64,000 nt of DNA. Source: Atopsyche davidsoni. Its lineage: Eukaryota > Arthropoda > Insecta > Trichoptera > Hydrobiosidae. Every line of letters begins with the position of its first letter. The first letter of the stretch is position 1. The stretch is from the NCBI GenBank assembly GCA_022113835.1, contig JAILWY010000026.1:3864001-3928000 (forward strand). The letters run 5' to 3'. Of the stretch, positions 33,260 to 46,420 are shown piece by piece. The translations under genes and the position numbers were made by a program. The notes beneath the pieces were generated by a model, which made no database searches, was not told where the DNA came from, and saw only the letters and a program-made list of their open reading frames with translations.

Positions 33260-35800
33260 AATTGAATGGTTTATTTCATAGCTATAACTGATTATATTGA
33301 ATTATTAATGTGGGTTCAAAAGAATAGATGTAAGGTTAACTTATGTGATGTTTATTTTTTATTATTATAATTAAAAGACTATTGAATTTTTAATTTTTAT
33401 TATGTTAGGATATTTTTTGTAAAAAGCATAAAATTAATTAAGAGCAGATCTTTTATAGTGTAAGTTTACCATCTCATTACTTGTGCTTTTGAACTTTTTT
33501 GGGTCAAATACACAACCAATCCTCGAAGTTGTTATGAAAACCTTAACACATATCTAATTATCTAATGATTTCTTATCAGTATATAATATAATGGCACATC
33601 GAAGGCTAGTACAAAGGCACAGTCTAGTAATGTCTCGTTCAGTACTAAGTATGTTTAGTAGATTTACTATGTATTGTATAATCAGTAAGCCACAAGAACA
33701 TGGAGTGTTTTACTTATCAAAATAATATTGCTTATGCTATGTTAAGTTATAAAAATAGTTTACAGAATGGGAAAAAATATTTCGAAAATTAAAGATTCAT
33801 CAGATAAATTGTGAAAGAGTCAATAATCATAAAATAAATATAATATTGTTAAGACTAATTCAGCAGTGATCAATTATAAAATGAACAAACAAAAAAACAT
33901 AAAAACACAATAAATATTAAAAAAAAAAATTGTTAAAGTTTAAAAATATAAATAATATAATATTACTAATATTTTAAAGACATTTACTGATTAAAAACAT
34001 CTTTAAAATAAATGCATTACTTATTCTAACTCTCATGAGATTTCCCTTTTTTATTTGGTATTTATTATAAAAAATGAAATTTAGATATGACGTGATTAGT
34101 TTAATGTAAGTACATACTACTTTTTTAAATTGACAACATAATATTACTAAACATCGTAACAATATCTGCAAACGCAGTTGCCCAACTTGTCAACAATGCA
34201 AGTGTGAGACTCGCATAGTTACCAAAATATCACTTCTGACTTGTCCAACATCATATCGTGCCCATTAAGATCATGGGCATTGGATGTGGGTGATAATGAT
34301 TTGAATATTTCACACACATTACAACACACTTGTAAGTCCTGAAGAAGTGTAACTGAAATGTGCATATAATCAAAATTACGCATGAAATTCAAAGACCACA
34401 CAATTGGTCTTTTAATATTCCAGACCACTGAAAGAACTTCTCTGATCTGTATTTTCAATTGTATATTTATTTTAGTATAATTGTATTTTTTTGTTTATTT
34501 TTCTTTATTAATACAGATATATTTTGTGTTTTCAGTTAATGCCTGGAATGATGTAAAGGTTTGTCAATTGACAGGCAGTGCATATTATAATATTCTATAC
34601 ACATGTATGTTATTGATGCATCACTTCTGATGATAAATATATTGGAGTTGGGAAAAATTAACATAAAAAAATAATAGGATGTTGAAGGGAATAATTTTTG
34701 ATCCCACAACAGTGTACAGCTAGAATAGTATTATTTACAATAAAGAATATTCGAGGCAACGGTGACCACTCACTTTCCCCAAAGGCACTCTGAAACATTT
34801 CAAATAAATTTTAACAGTAACTCCCTATTTTTTCAGTAAAATTTATATTATAAAAATATGCTTGCAAAAATGTTATTTGAATGTACACCACCCGTCTTAC
34901 GGAGTGATTTGGTTCTTTGACTTTAATGTCCCAGTTTTGGTGACTTTATTGTAGCATACAAGAGCTATCAATCATCAAATTAAAAACATTCTTCGCAAAT
35001 AGGTAGTTTTAAATTTAAGTTTTCCACAATTCAGCTTTAACTGTTTTTAAAATAAAATTTGTGTAGAACTAAAATAACCCTAGTCTCTACTTTTATCGCA
35101 AAATGTAGACATACAATATCTTTGCACAAAGCTTTATAAATATAATGGAGAATCACACTCATCTTCTACTACTAACAGGCACTCATAAATTCCCAATTTT
35201 CAGTATGTAAGTCCAATAGATTATTTTTTATATATATTAACAATTTTAAAATAAGGCCATTTTATACCCTCATGTTTAAAGTTAGGAAGATCATCGCTGG
35301 CTGATGACACTCCCGTATAGCTTGTATTGTACCTCACAGGAAGTGTCATCTTGTAATAATAAAAAAGTGCCAGTAATTTTATAATTTGGCTACATTTGTA
35401 TAAGAGACATTTCAAATATTTCAATAATTTCTGGACCACAAATAAATGTTTGGAAACCAAAATATTTCTCAGTTCAGTATCAATTTCATATCGTTTTATG
35501 CATGACAAAAAGTCTGTCACATTAATTATTTCTTTAAACAATGAGATATAAAACTTGTTATAAAATGATATTAGACCAGAATATTTTTTTTTGTGATCAG
35601 TCGGTTGTTTTCAGTTGATAGTAAGAATTTGAAATACTCAATATTTGTTTGAGTTTCTAATAAGTAAGGTCAGTGTTTATTATTTGAGGATATATCAGAG
35701 CCGGTGAATTAATTTTCATGCTTGGAAATTGTATGAAAATTAATATACACTTGTATATTAATTTCATTTTTCTGATATTCAGAGATTCTCCACTTTGATT
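33260..35800. other. AT-rich spacer with weak coding hints
   Basis: No recognised gene. At 34145-34215 both strands encode short Cys-rich peptides (see findings). A minus-strand frame at 35221-35541 shows no family resemblance. A TTTATT at 35676 is a likely polyadenylation signal for the integrin gene. Confidence 0.35.
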
Positions 35801-35821
35801 ATTAAAGTGAGGATTGGAAGA

Positions 35822-38800
35822 TTATTTTCCTGCATATGTTGGATTCTTGAAAGTTGAAGTGGCTTGCTTGTAAATTGGATTTTCTCCCTGAAATAAAACG
35901 AATATATTGTTTATCAATGAATGCAAATGAACCAAAATCATAATTTATGATAAAATAATAGGCATTGATGATTTTAAAGGTCGTCCTATTTGAAATGTAC
36001 AAGAAAAGATTAAGTAGTGTATTTTTTTTTCATTAAAAATTTCCTTTGATTGCAATGTTTTAAACATTTATAAATTAATAAAAACTAAAATGGTCATTCC
36101 TTATTTCCTTTTGTTCGTAATTAATAATTTCATTATGCCAATTTAGTGTTCAACTCACCGTGTCCCACTTAGCCATCATTCTTTCCTTTTCAAATCGAGC
36201 AAACTCACGACGGTCATGGATGGTCGTGACCATTTTCCAAAGCAGCAGAAGAGCCAAGCCAATCAGGACGATAGCTGCTATCACACCCAAAACTATTCCC
36301 AGCATGAACACCTTCAAACAAAGATTATTATAGGTATTATAATTTATTTACAGGTATCAAATAGCCAATCAACTGATTAAGCAAGTTACCTGAGGTGGAC
36401 ACTCCCTTTCTTTCTGTGCTCTGATGACCACTTTGTTATTCTCATCATAACCGTATGCATATACAAATCGGCAATCATCCTCGTCATTATAAGCGCATAG
36501 GTTTTCATCCTTATCTTGATTTGCTGAAAAAAAAAAAGTAATTTAATAAACCAATAGTAATTCAATATATAAGACTAATTAAATTATAATAACATAAACA
36601 CATTAGTTTGATATATAAGAAATAAAGTTGAACATACCTTCTACGACTTCAACAGCCAAGGGCACAAAAGTGCAGTTGAGATTGCATTCTTCAGTTGTCA
36701 AAGGGCCTTTCTTGTACATTTGACATTGTACACACTCTTTGAACTCGGCACAGCGCCCGGGGCAAGTCTTTAATCGAAAATTATGTTAATTACATATTCA
36801 TACATTAAAATTGATAATTTTTAAAAGGCAGGATGGTACAAATGCACTGGAGAATACTCACGGGGCATTTGTCGCAGTAGCGGCCCGAGTAGTAGCCATC
36901 TTCACTTTCACCACTGTCGCATACGCAGTGACCGCACAAGCACTTACCGTGGCCGCTGCAAATCTCCGTGCTCCCTATAATCCAAAGTATATTATGAACT
37001 GTAAGCAGGATACCAAAAGCGGTGACTAGAGATATAGAGCAGACTAACCTGGCTGCATGCAGCTGTCGGTGCTGTCCAGGCAGTCACAGGCGCTGCCGGT
37101 CCATCCGTTCTTGCACTTGCAGGTACCACAGTCACAATCTCCTTTTTCTGGTCCCGAGCACAACAGTCCATTGTGACGGTCGCACGAGAAGTTATCACAC
37201 TCGCAAAAATCTCCTGATATTATCTATAGGGCACAAAATATTTTCATTGTAATATATTAAGTCAGACACAAGTAGAATTACAATATATTGAGTATCTTCA
37301 AAAGTTAAATAATCCATCACCTCTTCAGGGTTGTCTCGATTTTCACATTCACAGACACCGCAAACACAGTTACCGCGGTAGGAGCAGTCCACTTGAGTAG
37401 TGTTGTCGCGCCGACAGCTTGTCATGCTAATGTGAGCATTTTCTGACGAACACTCGCATCGGCGGCCAAAGTAACCTTGGTCCTTGTGGCACTTGCATAC
37501 TCCACAATTATAGGCTCCATGACTTTTGCAATACTTCTCATCTTTTTCACGCTAAAAAGATACATTGAGAATGTTATACCAACCATATTTTCATAATAAA
37601 CAATCTTTCATGTCTCAAAATACATATTCTGTAAGTATTATCCTTCACTTACATCTATTTCTTGTTCACACGGACAATCGCAGATCATCTCGAGCTCCAC
37701 TGTAAGGCTCTCGTTGATGCCAACAGGGTAGATGGTGAAGGTCTGTTTCCAGTCGGCTCTGTTGGCAGGACACGATGTCACCATGATCTCAGCTATGAAA
37801 TCTACATACTGTCCTTTCTGCATAGGAAATGTCATTCTATTGTAATATAATTTTATTAGACATATTCGTGAAGACTGATGGACAATGAGAATATAATGCT
37901 CACCTTGAGACCGTCGCACTTGCTACGGGGTTTCATAACTCCATCCAGGCAGGTGGAATAGTAAGTCACTTGCACAGCACTTGTTGAGTTGTCTTTCATT
38001 TCCACTGATGATGAAATTTTCTGTAAATCAAATATATCCAAAGAGTGCGTTAAGTATAACCAAAACGGTTTTTATTTTCTTCTGTCATTTGAATGGTTTC
38101 ATTAATTTGAGATAAAAAAAGAAGCTTACACTGTATTGTTCAGTGACTAGGGTGACCACGTTGCTGGAATCGTTGGAGAGTTTGCCGGTGGAGGAGCCCT
38201 CGATGTGTTCCATGAGGCTCTGATACACTGACACCTGTTCCTCTGTTACTGCAAATATCACATTGATAGCATTCTCCTTCACCTGAAAATCATATGTCAA
38301 TTACGTAACTGTGCACCTCAAGTACCTGATACATCTTAAAATATGATTTTTCTCACACCTTAAGATTCACTTGGGAAATACTAGGATAGTCTTGAACAGT
38401 AGAGTGCTCGTAAAGTCCATGGGGGTCTAAGTGGCACCTTCCATCATTAGGTTTTACAATACCGCCCAACTGAAAAAGTAAAATTCAAGTATTATCAGTA
38501 TTTGCAATACATATTTTTTTATATTAAACACTTCCAAACTACACAAGATTTGATAGAAGTGAAGGGATATCGAGATCTATTAAGCAGAATCGGTGAACTG
38601 TCTCTTAATAATCACAATATTATATCTGTTTAATTTAATTTACAAATTGATATTAATATTTGAAGCTTCGTAAGACCAACCTTGCCGTCTCCAGCGTAAT
38701 GAAAGCCGGCATCTGTGGAGAAGACTAAGAGACGACGAGCCTTTTCTCTCCAACCAATCTCATCACGGCACACCACAGCTTGCATGATAGCATCGAAGCC

Positions 38801-40021
38801 ACCTTCGGGAGCATCCAGATTTCCAGACACTTTTGCTCTCTGTACTTCATCCTGTAAGATTAAAAGATATATGTTATTATGTTAACTGTTTAAGGCCTGT
38901 AATCAGATGCAATATAGTGAGGTATAAAAGTTATAAAATAGAGAGATGACACGATGCCAAGTAAGTAAAACTTACGGCAAAACGGCTGGTGTCGGCACTG
39001 AGCTTCATGACATTACGGTAGCCGTAAGGAGCTGCACATCCGGTACACGGAGTCTCCAAACTGCATGAAACAATACACATTATTATGCCTCAGTACGCTA
39101 GTATTTCAAATAAATTACAATAAAACTATAAATAGTTAAAAATTCTTACTTTTTGGGAACGATGGAGACATAGGGCATGACGACTTTGTCTACAAAGGAT
39201 CCAAAACCGAGTTGGAAGTTTGAAGTGATGTTCTTCATAGTTTCTGCTAGCAGTGTGCCTAGTGCTGATAGCTTGTCTTTGTCGTCAGCCATGGACTGAC
39301 TCAGGTCCATAAGATAGTAGAGATCCACAGGGTAGTCCTCGGCTTGAGCATACTGAACCGACATTCGGTATGCCTCGTCTGAAAATTAAAGTACAGATTA
39401 TTCAATGCACACTAGGTTTTCCTGTTTGCTTGCCACTACTCACTCATTCGAGATTCAAGAGGACTACTCACTCATTCGGAGCTTGAGGTCGACATGCTGG
39501 GGCTTGATTTGCACGATATCTGCGTGTCCTGAAGACATCCCTGCTCCCATCCCCGCCCCCATCCCTGCTCCCATCCCCGCTCCCATTCCTGCTCCTGCGC
39601 CCATTCCTGCTCCTGCGCCCATTCCTGCTCCTTTTGCCTCTCCTGCAACATTTTCAGCAAATGTAATAACAATATAAACTTCGATACTCTGTGTTCCTAT
39701 TGCAGTCTAATTTGAATATCATATACCTTTGGATAATTCCATATCAAGTAAAGTGCTGATCTTATTGTCAGGGTTCCAGATATACTCCTCAGGGCAAGAG
39801 TTGCTGGAGCGCTTGGAGTCAAAGAGACTAGGCTGGAAGCAGCGGGAGCGCTCATCGAAGTCAGGTTGTATGCACCAGGCGCAAGATTTTGTGGAGATGC
39901 AATCGTGACAGGTGCCCTTGGTGGAGCACGGACTCAGAAGGGTCTGCTTCTCGGGGCCTTGGGCGCGACACACGCCCACCGCGCACGCCGCCAGCACCCA
40001 TATCATGTGCAGGGGACGCAT
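35822..40021 (-). CDS. mys: Integrin beta-PS (myospheroid orthologue)
   Basis: Complete minus-strand gene, 832 residues. Exons: 39727-40021, 39472-39642, 39150-39378, 38976-39060, 38681-38851, 38359-38469, 38130-38282, 37904-38020, 37653-37817, 37321-37551, 37049-37223, 36862-36974, 36638-36767, 36390-36523, 36159-36311, 35822-35887. The signal peptide is [21 protein letters not shown] Cys-rich PSI domain follows, then the beta-I domain with [14 protein letters not shown] and the specificity loop CTGCAAPYG, four Cys-rich I-EGF modules, a beta-tail domain, one membrane helix ([20 protein letters not shown]) and a cytoplasmic tail with [17 protein letters not shown] and NPTY for talin and kindlin. 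Exon 2 adds a Gly/Ala/Met-rich repeat between PSI and hybrid regions. The in-frame reading upstream of the ATG has no other start, and GTTGGCAG just before it looks like an acceptor, so a 5' UTR exon lies further upstream. Confidence 0.97.
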
Positions 40022-40164
40022 TTTGTGCCTGCCAACAAGCGTACTGTTAAACACCTTCAAAATAAATCTTACTAGTATTTAAATAACCTTTTAATAAAGT
40101 AGTTGGCATGAATAAAAAAAAGGCAAATAAATCTTGTGGTGTCTATATGATTATTACTGCGATA

Positions 40165-40300
40165 TCATGGTTTCGCCAACCTTTCGCGTTGGCATTATCA
40201 ACTCAGTTGACTCAGTTTGACAATGCCAACGCTTGGCGAAACCGGTCACCAATAAAAATTAACACATGGAAAAAACACTCAAATATTTTAATTAAAATAT
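40165..40300. repeat. Foldback element, copy 1
   Basis: Inverted arms GGTTTCGCCAA at 40169 and TTGGCGAAACC at 40233, with an inner pair GCGTTGGCATT / AATGCCAACGC. The right flank (GGTCACCAATAAAAATTAAC) matches the right flank of the second copy at 41676-41835, so both belong to one family. Confidence 0.7.
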
Positions 40301-41030
40301 TTGCTATTTCACACGGATGGCGTCGGCAGGCCTCAAGGTAACAAAAACATTACACTGACCATTAAAATGTGTATTTTTTTTTTTACAAAATTTTAGTTAG
40401 TTTTAAATATACTCATTTCACACGAATAAATTTGAGATTCGCTGAATATTTTATTGAATATTGAGCCGGTCCGCGGGCGAGTAATGCTGATTTAAAAGAC
40501 CAATAATAATTTATTTAAAAATTATTATTGGTAATTTACGATTAGACATTTTATTAAAAAAACGTATTAGAAATTGTAGTACAGCAATTGGAGGCATTTT
40601 CTGCCTCAGTGCTTTGGCCGTGGCGTGTGATCCTTCTGGTCCTCAAACGCTTGAGATGATAAATCTATTTGTATTCTACCCTGTGAAGTTATCTCGGTAA
40701 AAATAACTTCTTATCTAAAGTGGCTTATATGCTTCTTATATGCAAGTTAATGTTAAAAGTTTGCTTCTTTATAATCTGTTCATTTTGTATTTTAAAATCA
40801 TAGCGTAATACAATATAGCCAAGTTTCATTGAAGTCTTGCGTATCCGTGATTCGTACAAGAATCCATTTCATCTATATAACATCTTAGTGGTTTCCATCA
40901 AAAATCCATTTATTGTAAGTCCAACTATTTCCATGGACACAGTGGTTAGCAATAATCATCTTTTGATTGAACGTATTCTTCATGGGCATGTTTACTTTCT
41001 CAATACCAACCAAAATATATTTTTTTAAAT
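40301..41030. other. AT-rich spacer
   Basis: No gene or clear repeat ends. This is upstream of the integrin gene and may contain its promoter and first untranslated exon, which I could not place. Confidence 0.35.
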
Positions 41031-41034
41031 AAAT

Positions 41035-41190
41035 TGTAATGGACACATGCATTGTCAATACAAATAGTCTCCGACTAAACCCAAATAGGCGTGAGCATGT
41101 GATTTACATGACAAGACGGGAATCGAGCCAGAGACTTCTCGACCAAGAGTCCTCGGCCTAATCACTGAGCCAACAAGCCAACCCGCTGAA
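41035..41190 (-). mobile_element. tRNA-derived SINE
   Basis: On the minus strand the head reads GGCTTGTTGGCTCAGTGATTAGG. It has an A-box-like TGGCTCAGTGATTAGG (41157-41172) and a B-box GGCTCGATTCC (41119-41129), spaced as in a tRNA promoter. The intervening sequence does not fold as a working tRNA and the body runs on past position 41080 without an acceptor stem. This is the layout of a tRNA-derived SINE. Confidence 0.6.
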
Positions 41191-41675
41191 TATTGCGTCA
41201 TAAGTCTAAACTGACAAACATTTTGGATAATTAAGACTGCTCATTAGTTTGCAACATGTAAAAAAAATATATATATGTTTTTATTACGCAAATTTACGAG
41301 TATGCGGATGATAACGCCTTTTTGTAGAAAAATATATACATTGGATACAAAAGCACAGAATTAAAAATTGTACATGGGATACCACTGTGGCCTTTAAGTT
41401 TTGGCATTTGAGCTAGTACCATGAGCTTAACATTTTTGCCTGTCCTGAAAAAGCTCGAATCCATACTTCCTTGTGATATTGTTATTGTTGGGTTGAGCAT
41501 CTGCCCACAAAGCCTAATGCACGTCTAATCTATATTCTTATAATTATAAAGTGAGACTGTCGGTATTTGGCACATTGGCATGTTACGCACACTTGATATT
41601 CGGTGATTGCCTAAATAGCAAGCAGTTGTGGAAAAATAGTGTTTACCAACTGGATAAATATTATTTATTTATAAA

Positions 41676-41835
41676 ATTTTAATATTTTTGAATAAAATAC
41701 TTGAGTGATTCACGTTGGCATTATCAAAGTGACTCTGTTTGATAATGCCAACGTGAAAGGTTGGCGAAACCGGTCACTAATAAAAATAAAAATGTGGAAA
41801 ATCACTCAAGTATTTTATTCAAAAGTATTAAAATG
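41676..41835. mobile_element. Foldback MITE, copy 2
   Basis: Outer inverted arms of about 34 bases (left ends AATAAAATACTTGAGTGATT, right starts AATCACTCAAGTATTTTATT) enclose an inner palindrome CACGTTGGCATTATCAAA / TTTGATAATGCCAACGTG. The central right part shares GGTTGGCGAAACCGGTCAC with copy 1 at 40165. Confidence 0.85.
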
Positions 41836-41839
41836 GAAT

Positions 41840-43390
41840 TCCACCAAGTACTCTCTGTCAAAAATATTGAATTTCTATAAAATTTTAATCATTTTTTCTG
41901 TTCATGATATGTATGTTATAAACTATATATTGACTCTCATCAATTTGCTTTACGTAGATCATAGTTGGACGTTTTTGGTCTAATCTATTTACTGAATTTG
42001 GTCTGCGGCGCCTAGGGTTAACAACTCTAGAACAAGACTAGTCAGATAGGTTCATTCTTGGTGGATATATATATGTATATATATAAACCATCTCACCGCG
42101 TACCATTACCTGAACTGATATTGCTATACACTTGCTATATACTAAAATGAATCTGATATTATGTGTGACCGCGCAGGTGTAGTCTCATTGCGGGGCGCGC
42201 CCAGCCCCTAAGAAAGGGAATCGATAATGGTGTGACGTCATTCCCTAATGGCACAGCCCGAGCTGCAGGGGGCTCGGGTCAACGTATTCTGAAATTCTCG
42301 CTTACTACAAATTTACAGAATGAAACATGTGTTTAATGTTACGCCACTCGCAAGTGTTACAAATCCCAAAAGCGTCCTCACTGATTGCATTCGACAAGTC
42401 TGCACTGAAAAAAGAGACACCTTGGAGACACGAAAATCGCAATGCGTTGTTTTTATTCCCTTGTATCCGACGCCAACGTATATTAACGTAAGGTCCGATA
42501 AATAATTAATCATTTATCATAATTCAGTCACACATGTGTACACATGGCAGTGGTGTGCGTTCCACCTTAACATTTAAAAAAAATAATAATAATAATGTCC
42601 TTTTTATATATTGTAAAATGCATACTACGCGATACTTCAAGTAACATATTTTATATTCTAGGAATAAAAGTGCTCGGTCAGATTTTGATTGTCACAATAT
42701 GATGTGATCTTATAAATTATAAAACGCATCATTTGCCATGCATTTATCGCCATCACATCATCATTGTGTATAACTTTAAATCTTGTTTTGTTTTCGACGT
42801 AAGGTAACCTCAAGCGTTGAGTCAACTACTCGTTACTGCTTAGTCATTTATTGGAATCAAAATGAGTCACGAGTATTTAGAAATTACAGCAATAGAATGA
42901 TTATGTTTTATATCACCGATGATAATAGTACAATATTTACGAATACGTTTTGTATGCGCCGCGAGAATGTGGCAGAGACAGAGAGATTTGATCGATAGGG
43001 TTAGCGTTTCTCAAAGTGTGGGCTGCGGGCTCGATCGAGGGCAGTTTTTCCAGAAAACCGCGATAAAACATTTAGTATAGTAGCAACTTACATCTAGCTT
43101 CATTGTTTGCCATTCATACACGATTTTATAATTTGATACGTTTATAGTTTAAATACATACAATTCTCTAAAGTATTGTCACAATATGCTTATCTTATCAC
43201 TGAGGTATTTATTTTATTTTTTTTTATTTTTTATATCTAACCAGTTTATGGGTTGCGATAAAAAATGTAAAGCTTAAAATCAACAGTGACATCATTGTAT
43301 GAATGGAAGTTTGGAAGGCGCTGGATTGGGTGCCGGAGGTGAGGTGATAGTGAAATCAGACGGCCGCTATCTCGGCGGAAGTGGCGGCGC
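41840..43390. other. Spacer with scattered repeat debris
   Basis: A hAT-type end string (GTTTCTCAAAGTGTGGGCTG) lies at about 43006. A GC-richer patch at 42165-42300 ends in GGGCTCGGGTCAACG. No gene is recognised. Confidence 0.35.
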
Positions 43391-43391
43391 C

Positions 43392-43535
43392 ATGAGTCAC
43401 GGAAGACACTGGCTGGTGCTGGTGATGGTGCTGGCGGGGGGAAGTGGCCGCCCACGCGTCACCAGGCCGGCGGCTCATCACGCTTCACGGCGGGTCACCT
43501 GGCACGCCGCCCGTCTCTCCGAGCGGAGATCCTAG
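43392..43535 (+). CDS. Hypothetical 47-residue ORF with signal-peptide-like start
   Basis: ATG at 43392 gives MSHGRHWLVLVMVLAGGSG, then a basic 28-residue tail rich in Arg and His, ending at 43535. The start resembles a secretory signal and lies in a GC-rich island (about 43310-43530) that stands out from AT-rich surroundings. It could be a first exon, a small secreted peptide, or chance in GC-rich DNA. No splice site or family match settles it. Confidence 0.25.
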   Translation: MSHGRHWLVLVMVLAGGSGRPRVTRPAAHHASRRVTWHAARLSERRS

Positions 43536-43555
43536 GCTCTACCTATTCTATGCCA

Positions 43556-43784
43556 CAGGGGTGGCCAACCTTTGAGTGCACAATATCTAAATTTTATCTT
43601 AAAAATGATTTGTCACAGGCGTAGTCCAAGTGGGCAAAGGGTGTGAAATTCACACTGCGTCTATATACTGTGTATCCTCTCACGAGCTGTGGATATAAAT
43701 ACAACACAATTATAAAAGTCACGCCATCATACCGATTCACATATATTCGCTTTTGCTGCGGGATCGACTTGTTGGCCACCCCTG
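43556..43784. mobile_element. hAT-type MITE
   Basis: Perfect 14-base terminal inverted repeats CAGGGGTGGCCAAC at 43556 and its complement ending at 43784. The adjoining 8-mers CTATGCCA and CTATACTC agree at five of eight positions. Length 229 bases, no coding capacity. Confidence 0.75.
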
Positions 43785-43879
43785 CTATACTCCATTATTT
43801 CGGACGCCCAGAAAACATATCCATGCTCGATTTGCCTAGTTCTCTTCTTACAACACATGCTGTAAAAATATGGTAGGTA

Positions 43880-46420
43880 ATAATTTCGAGCTTCAAATTG
43901 TAACACTTATTTCTGTGTTATTATTTCTGGTACTAAGGGTAAGACAAAAAGTGCAGGTAGCTTGTGATCCAACGCTAATTAGCTTATTGCGTGAAACCCA
44001 TCCGCCATTGCCGAGTTGACCGAGTAGTTTCCTGTGTCTAATGACTTTTGTGAAATATTTATTGTTCTTACTTGATTTAATATCACGTTTACAAAACTGA
44101 ACTTGTGTAGGGGGCTATAGCGATAGCAGGTATCCAAACTCAGTACATATGAATAATGAGCGCATCATTCACTCTTAATCTTTTAAGAACCGGAGGACCG
44201 CAGCCGGAAGGTTGACACATGAGCAAGAAGTTAGAAGCGATAGCGGATGTGGTAAGCTTATTACGTCTACATCTCGCTGTGGGTAAAAAAATCATACGAA
44301 TACAAAAACAGAAGGTTTTCCCATGAAAGTATCTGCACGCAATCAGTCAATAATTAGCGTCCTTTTTTATGGTGTCGCGACGTGTGTAAATGTATAATAA
44401 TAACCAATCGTAATTCTCACGCTGTTCTAAAAGCCACCAGCATCCTGTGGTTTCAAAATAACCTGCGAAAACGCTGATGCAGACCAGGGTGGCGATGCTG
44501 AAGCGTTCAGGCGTATCGAGCATATCGACAAAATCAAACTTGACAGACGGAAGAGTCGTTTCTGAGCGCGACGAGCTCCCACGCCGGCCAGGTGGGCTGG
44601 TGACCGATTGCGTGATGCATGATAAATGATATCGACGTCATCTCTCAGTCGTTTCTGAGAAAGCCGACTGCACCGGCTGCTGCGTCAGACTGACCCCGAA
44701 GTCGAAATTCTTAAAAAAATGTTTCAGTAATCCAGTTCGGATTGATTATGCACCGCATCTACAAAGCGAGCCGTCATCTTTTTTATCTCCTGTGCCGGTC
44801 GCAACTGTGCAGCTTTTGTCGACACGTCGTGTATCTCCGGCTCACGTGTTCACGAGTGTCCGATTCCTGGGGCATCGTTACATTACAAAATGATTGCTGC
44901 TGCATGAGTGTCTGTATAATACGAAGGTCTGACTGTCTCGTGGGCCGCCAACGTCCGTCCGCTCGAGTCGCCTCAAGCTCACACCCACGTCGTTATTATA
45001 GTACCGAACAAGACAGAGATTGAGGTTCTTAAAGATTACAATAACTATTTACAAATATAACAATTTGACAAAAAAAATCAATTGGCTGTGCATTTTATTT
45101 GTTTTCAAAACTCCAGACTACAAACGACCGGTCTTCCCAAAGCACTAAAAATAATATTGTACAACATATCGACTGACTCGAGTTCTTAAAATAAGACTTT
45201 TGTCAACTCGTGAGCGAGCATTTCCAACAACTAGGCGTGTTTTCCGCACAGTTGAGTCATAGTATGTTTATTTTCTTACACATTGAGTAATGCAATAAAA
45301 TATTATTTTAAAACAAATTTAAGATACTGCAAGGTAAGTGAGTTTAATTTAGGCGTGTTATAAATAGAAGCTGCGTAAGACAAAATCATCGCCGCTATTG
45401 AAACAACTAAATTATTATGTTTTCAGAAAACAAACCGTTCTATGGACTGACAGGAACTCAAACAAACTAATCAGTATCTTAAGCCAAATTACATCTCGTG
45501 TGCTAGATAGATATATTATTTGCTTATATGGTCACAAAACCGAGTTGTGAAACAACGGGTGTTTGCAGAGCATCTATAAAATAATAATACACAGGAAACT
45601 CACTTGTAAATCACCACGAACGGCTGAATATTCGATTATAATCCTCCAAACTATAAACGGAACATCGGCGACTTTTACAGAGTCCACATTATCATTTCTT
45701 GTTATAAAATCTCACAGAATCACACCCAGTGCACTTCAACTCCAAACAAAAAACCAAACCCGACGAGAAGTGCCAAACTCAAATCGAACTGAAGTTAGTC
45801 GCAGCTCCGAGCAATCCACATTCCAGGTGGCAGTGTGTGGGTGAGGAGCGTGGTGTAGGTGTGCGCACAGCAGATGGCAGGGGCAGAGCTGCAAATCCAT
45901 ACAAGGAAATTTGACATTTGACAAAAGCTTATAAATTTTACCTCAACAGGCAACATTACTTTTTTAATCCCTTATCCGTATTTAATTTGAATTTAAACAT
46001 ATTTTTTAATAATAGGTTGTTTCCATTTAAAAAAAATATATAAATTTAATAATTAAAATACAAATTGTATAACTATGAAACAAAACTGTGCGATAAATAA
46101 GTATTTCTTCTAATAAAATTTTATTATTAAATAAATGTATTATTTAATATAAAAATAATGACATAAAATCATTGAATCAGCCGCGCCGAAGAAATATCAA
46201 TAATGAAGTCACCGTTTGACCAGCTGGCAACCCCGAGTCATAGTTACCGTGTCCGTGTCAGACACATTCACATAATGGAAGACATTTTGGTGTACTTGTC
46301 ATGGGAAGAGTAGGTGCGAAATGAAAAATCATTTGTTTAGCAATCGTTCATGGTTTTAAGTTCCAAGAGTGTTTTTAAATTATTATTTATATACATTTTA
46401 GTGTAAGTAACTAAATCAAG
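43880..46420. other. Spacer upstream of kinesin heavy chain
   Basis: No recognised gene. Moderately GC-rich patches occur at 44450-44680, 44740-45010 and 45820-45900, the last containing TGTGGGTGAGGAGCGTGG. The kinesin promoter and any 5' untranslated exon should lie near the right end. Confidence 0.35.

Noticed and set aside
35221..35541. Minus-strand frame of 106 codons upstream of integrin's last exon
   Set aside because: AT-rich, Lys/Tyr/Leu-biased, no recognisable domain; it may be 3' UTR or spacer.
41110..41190. Functional tRNA gene
   Set aside because: A and B boxes are present but the sequence between them does not form a cloverleaf and no acceptor stem closes it, so it is called a SINE.
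44742..45023. Open frame of 93 codons
   Set aside because: Composition looks random (scattered Cys, Arg, Ser), with no splice or family support.
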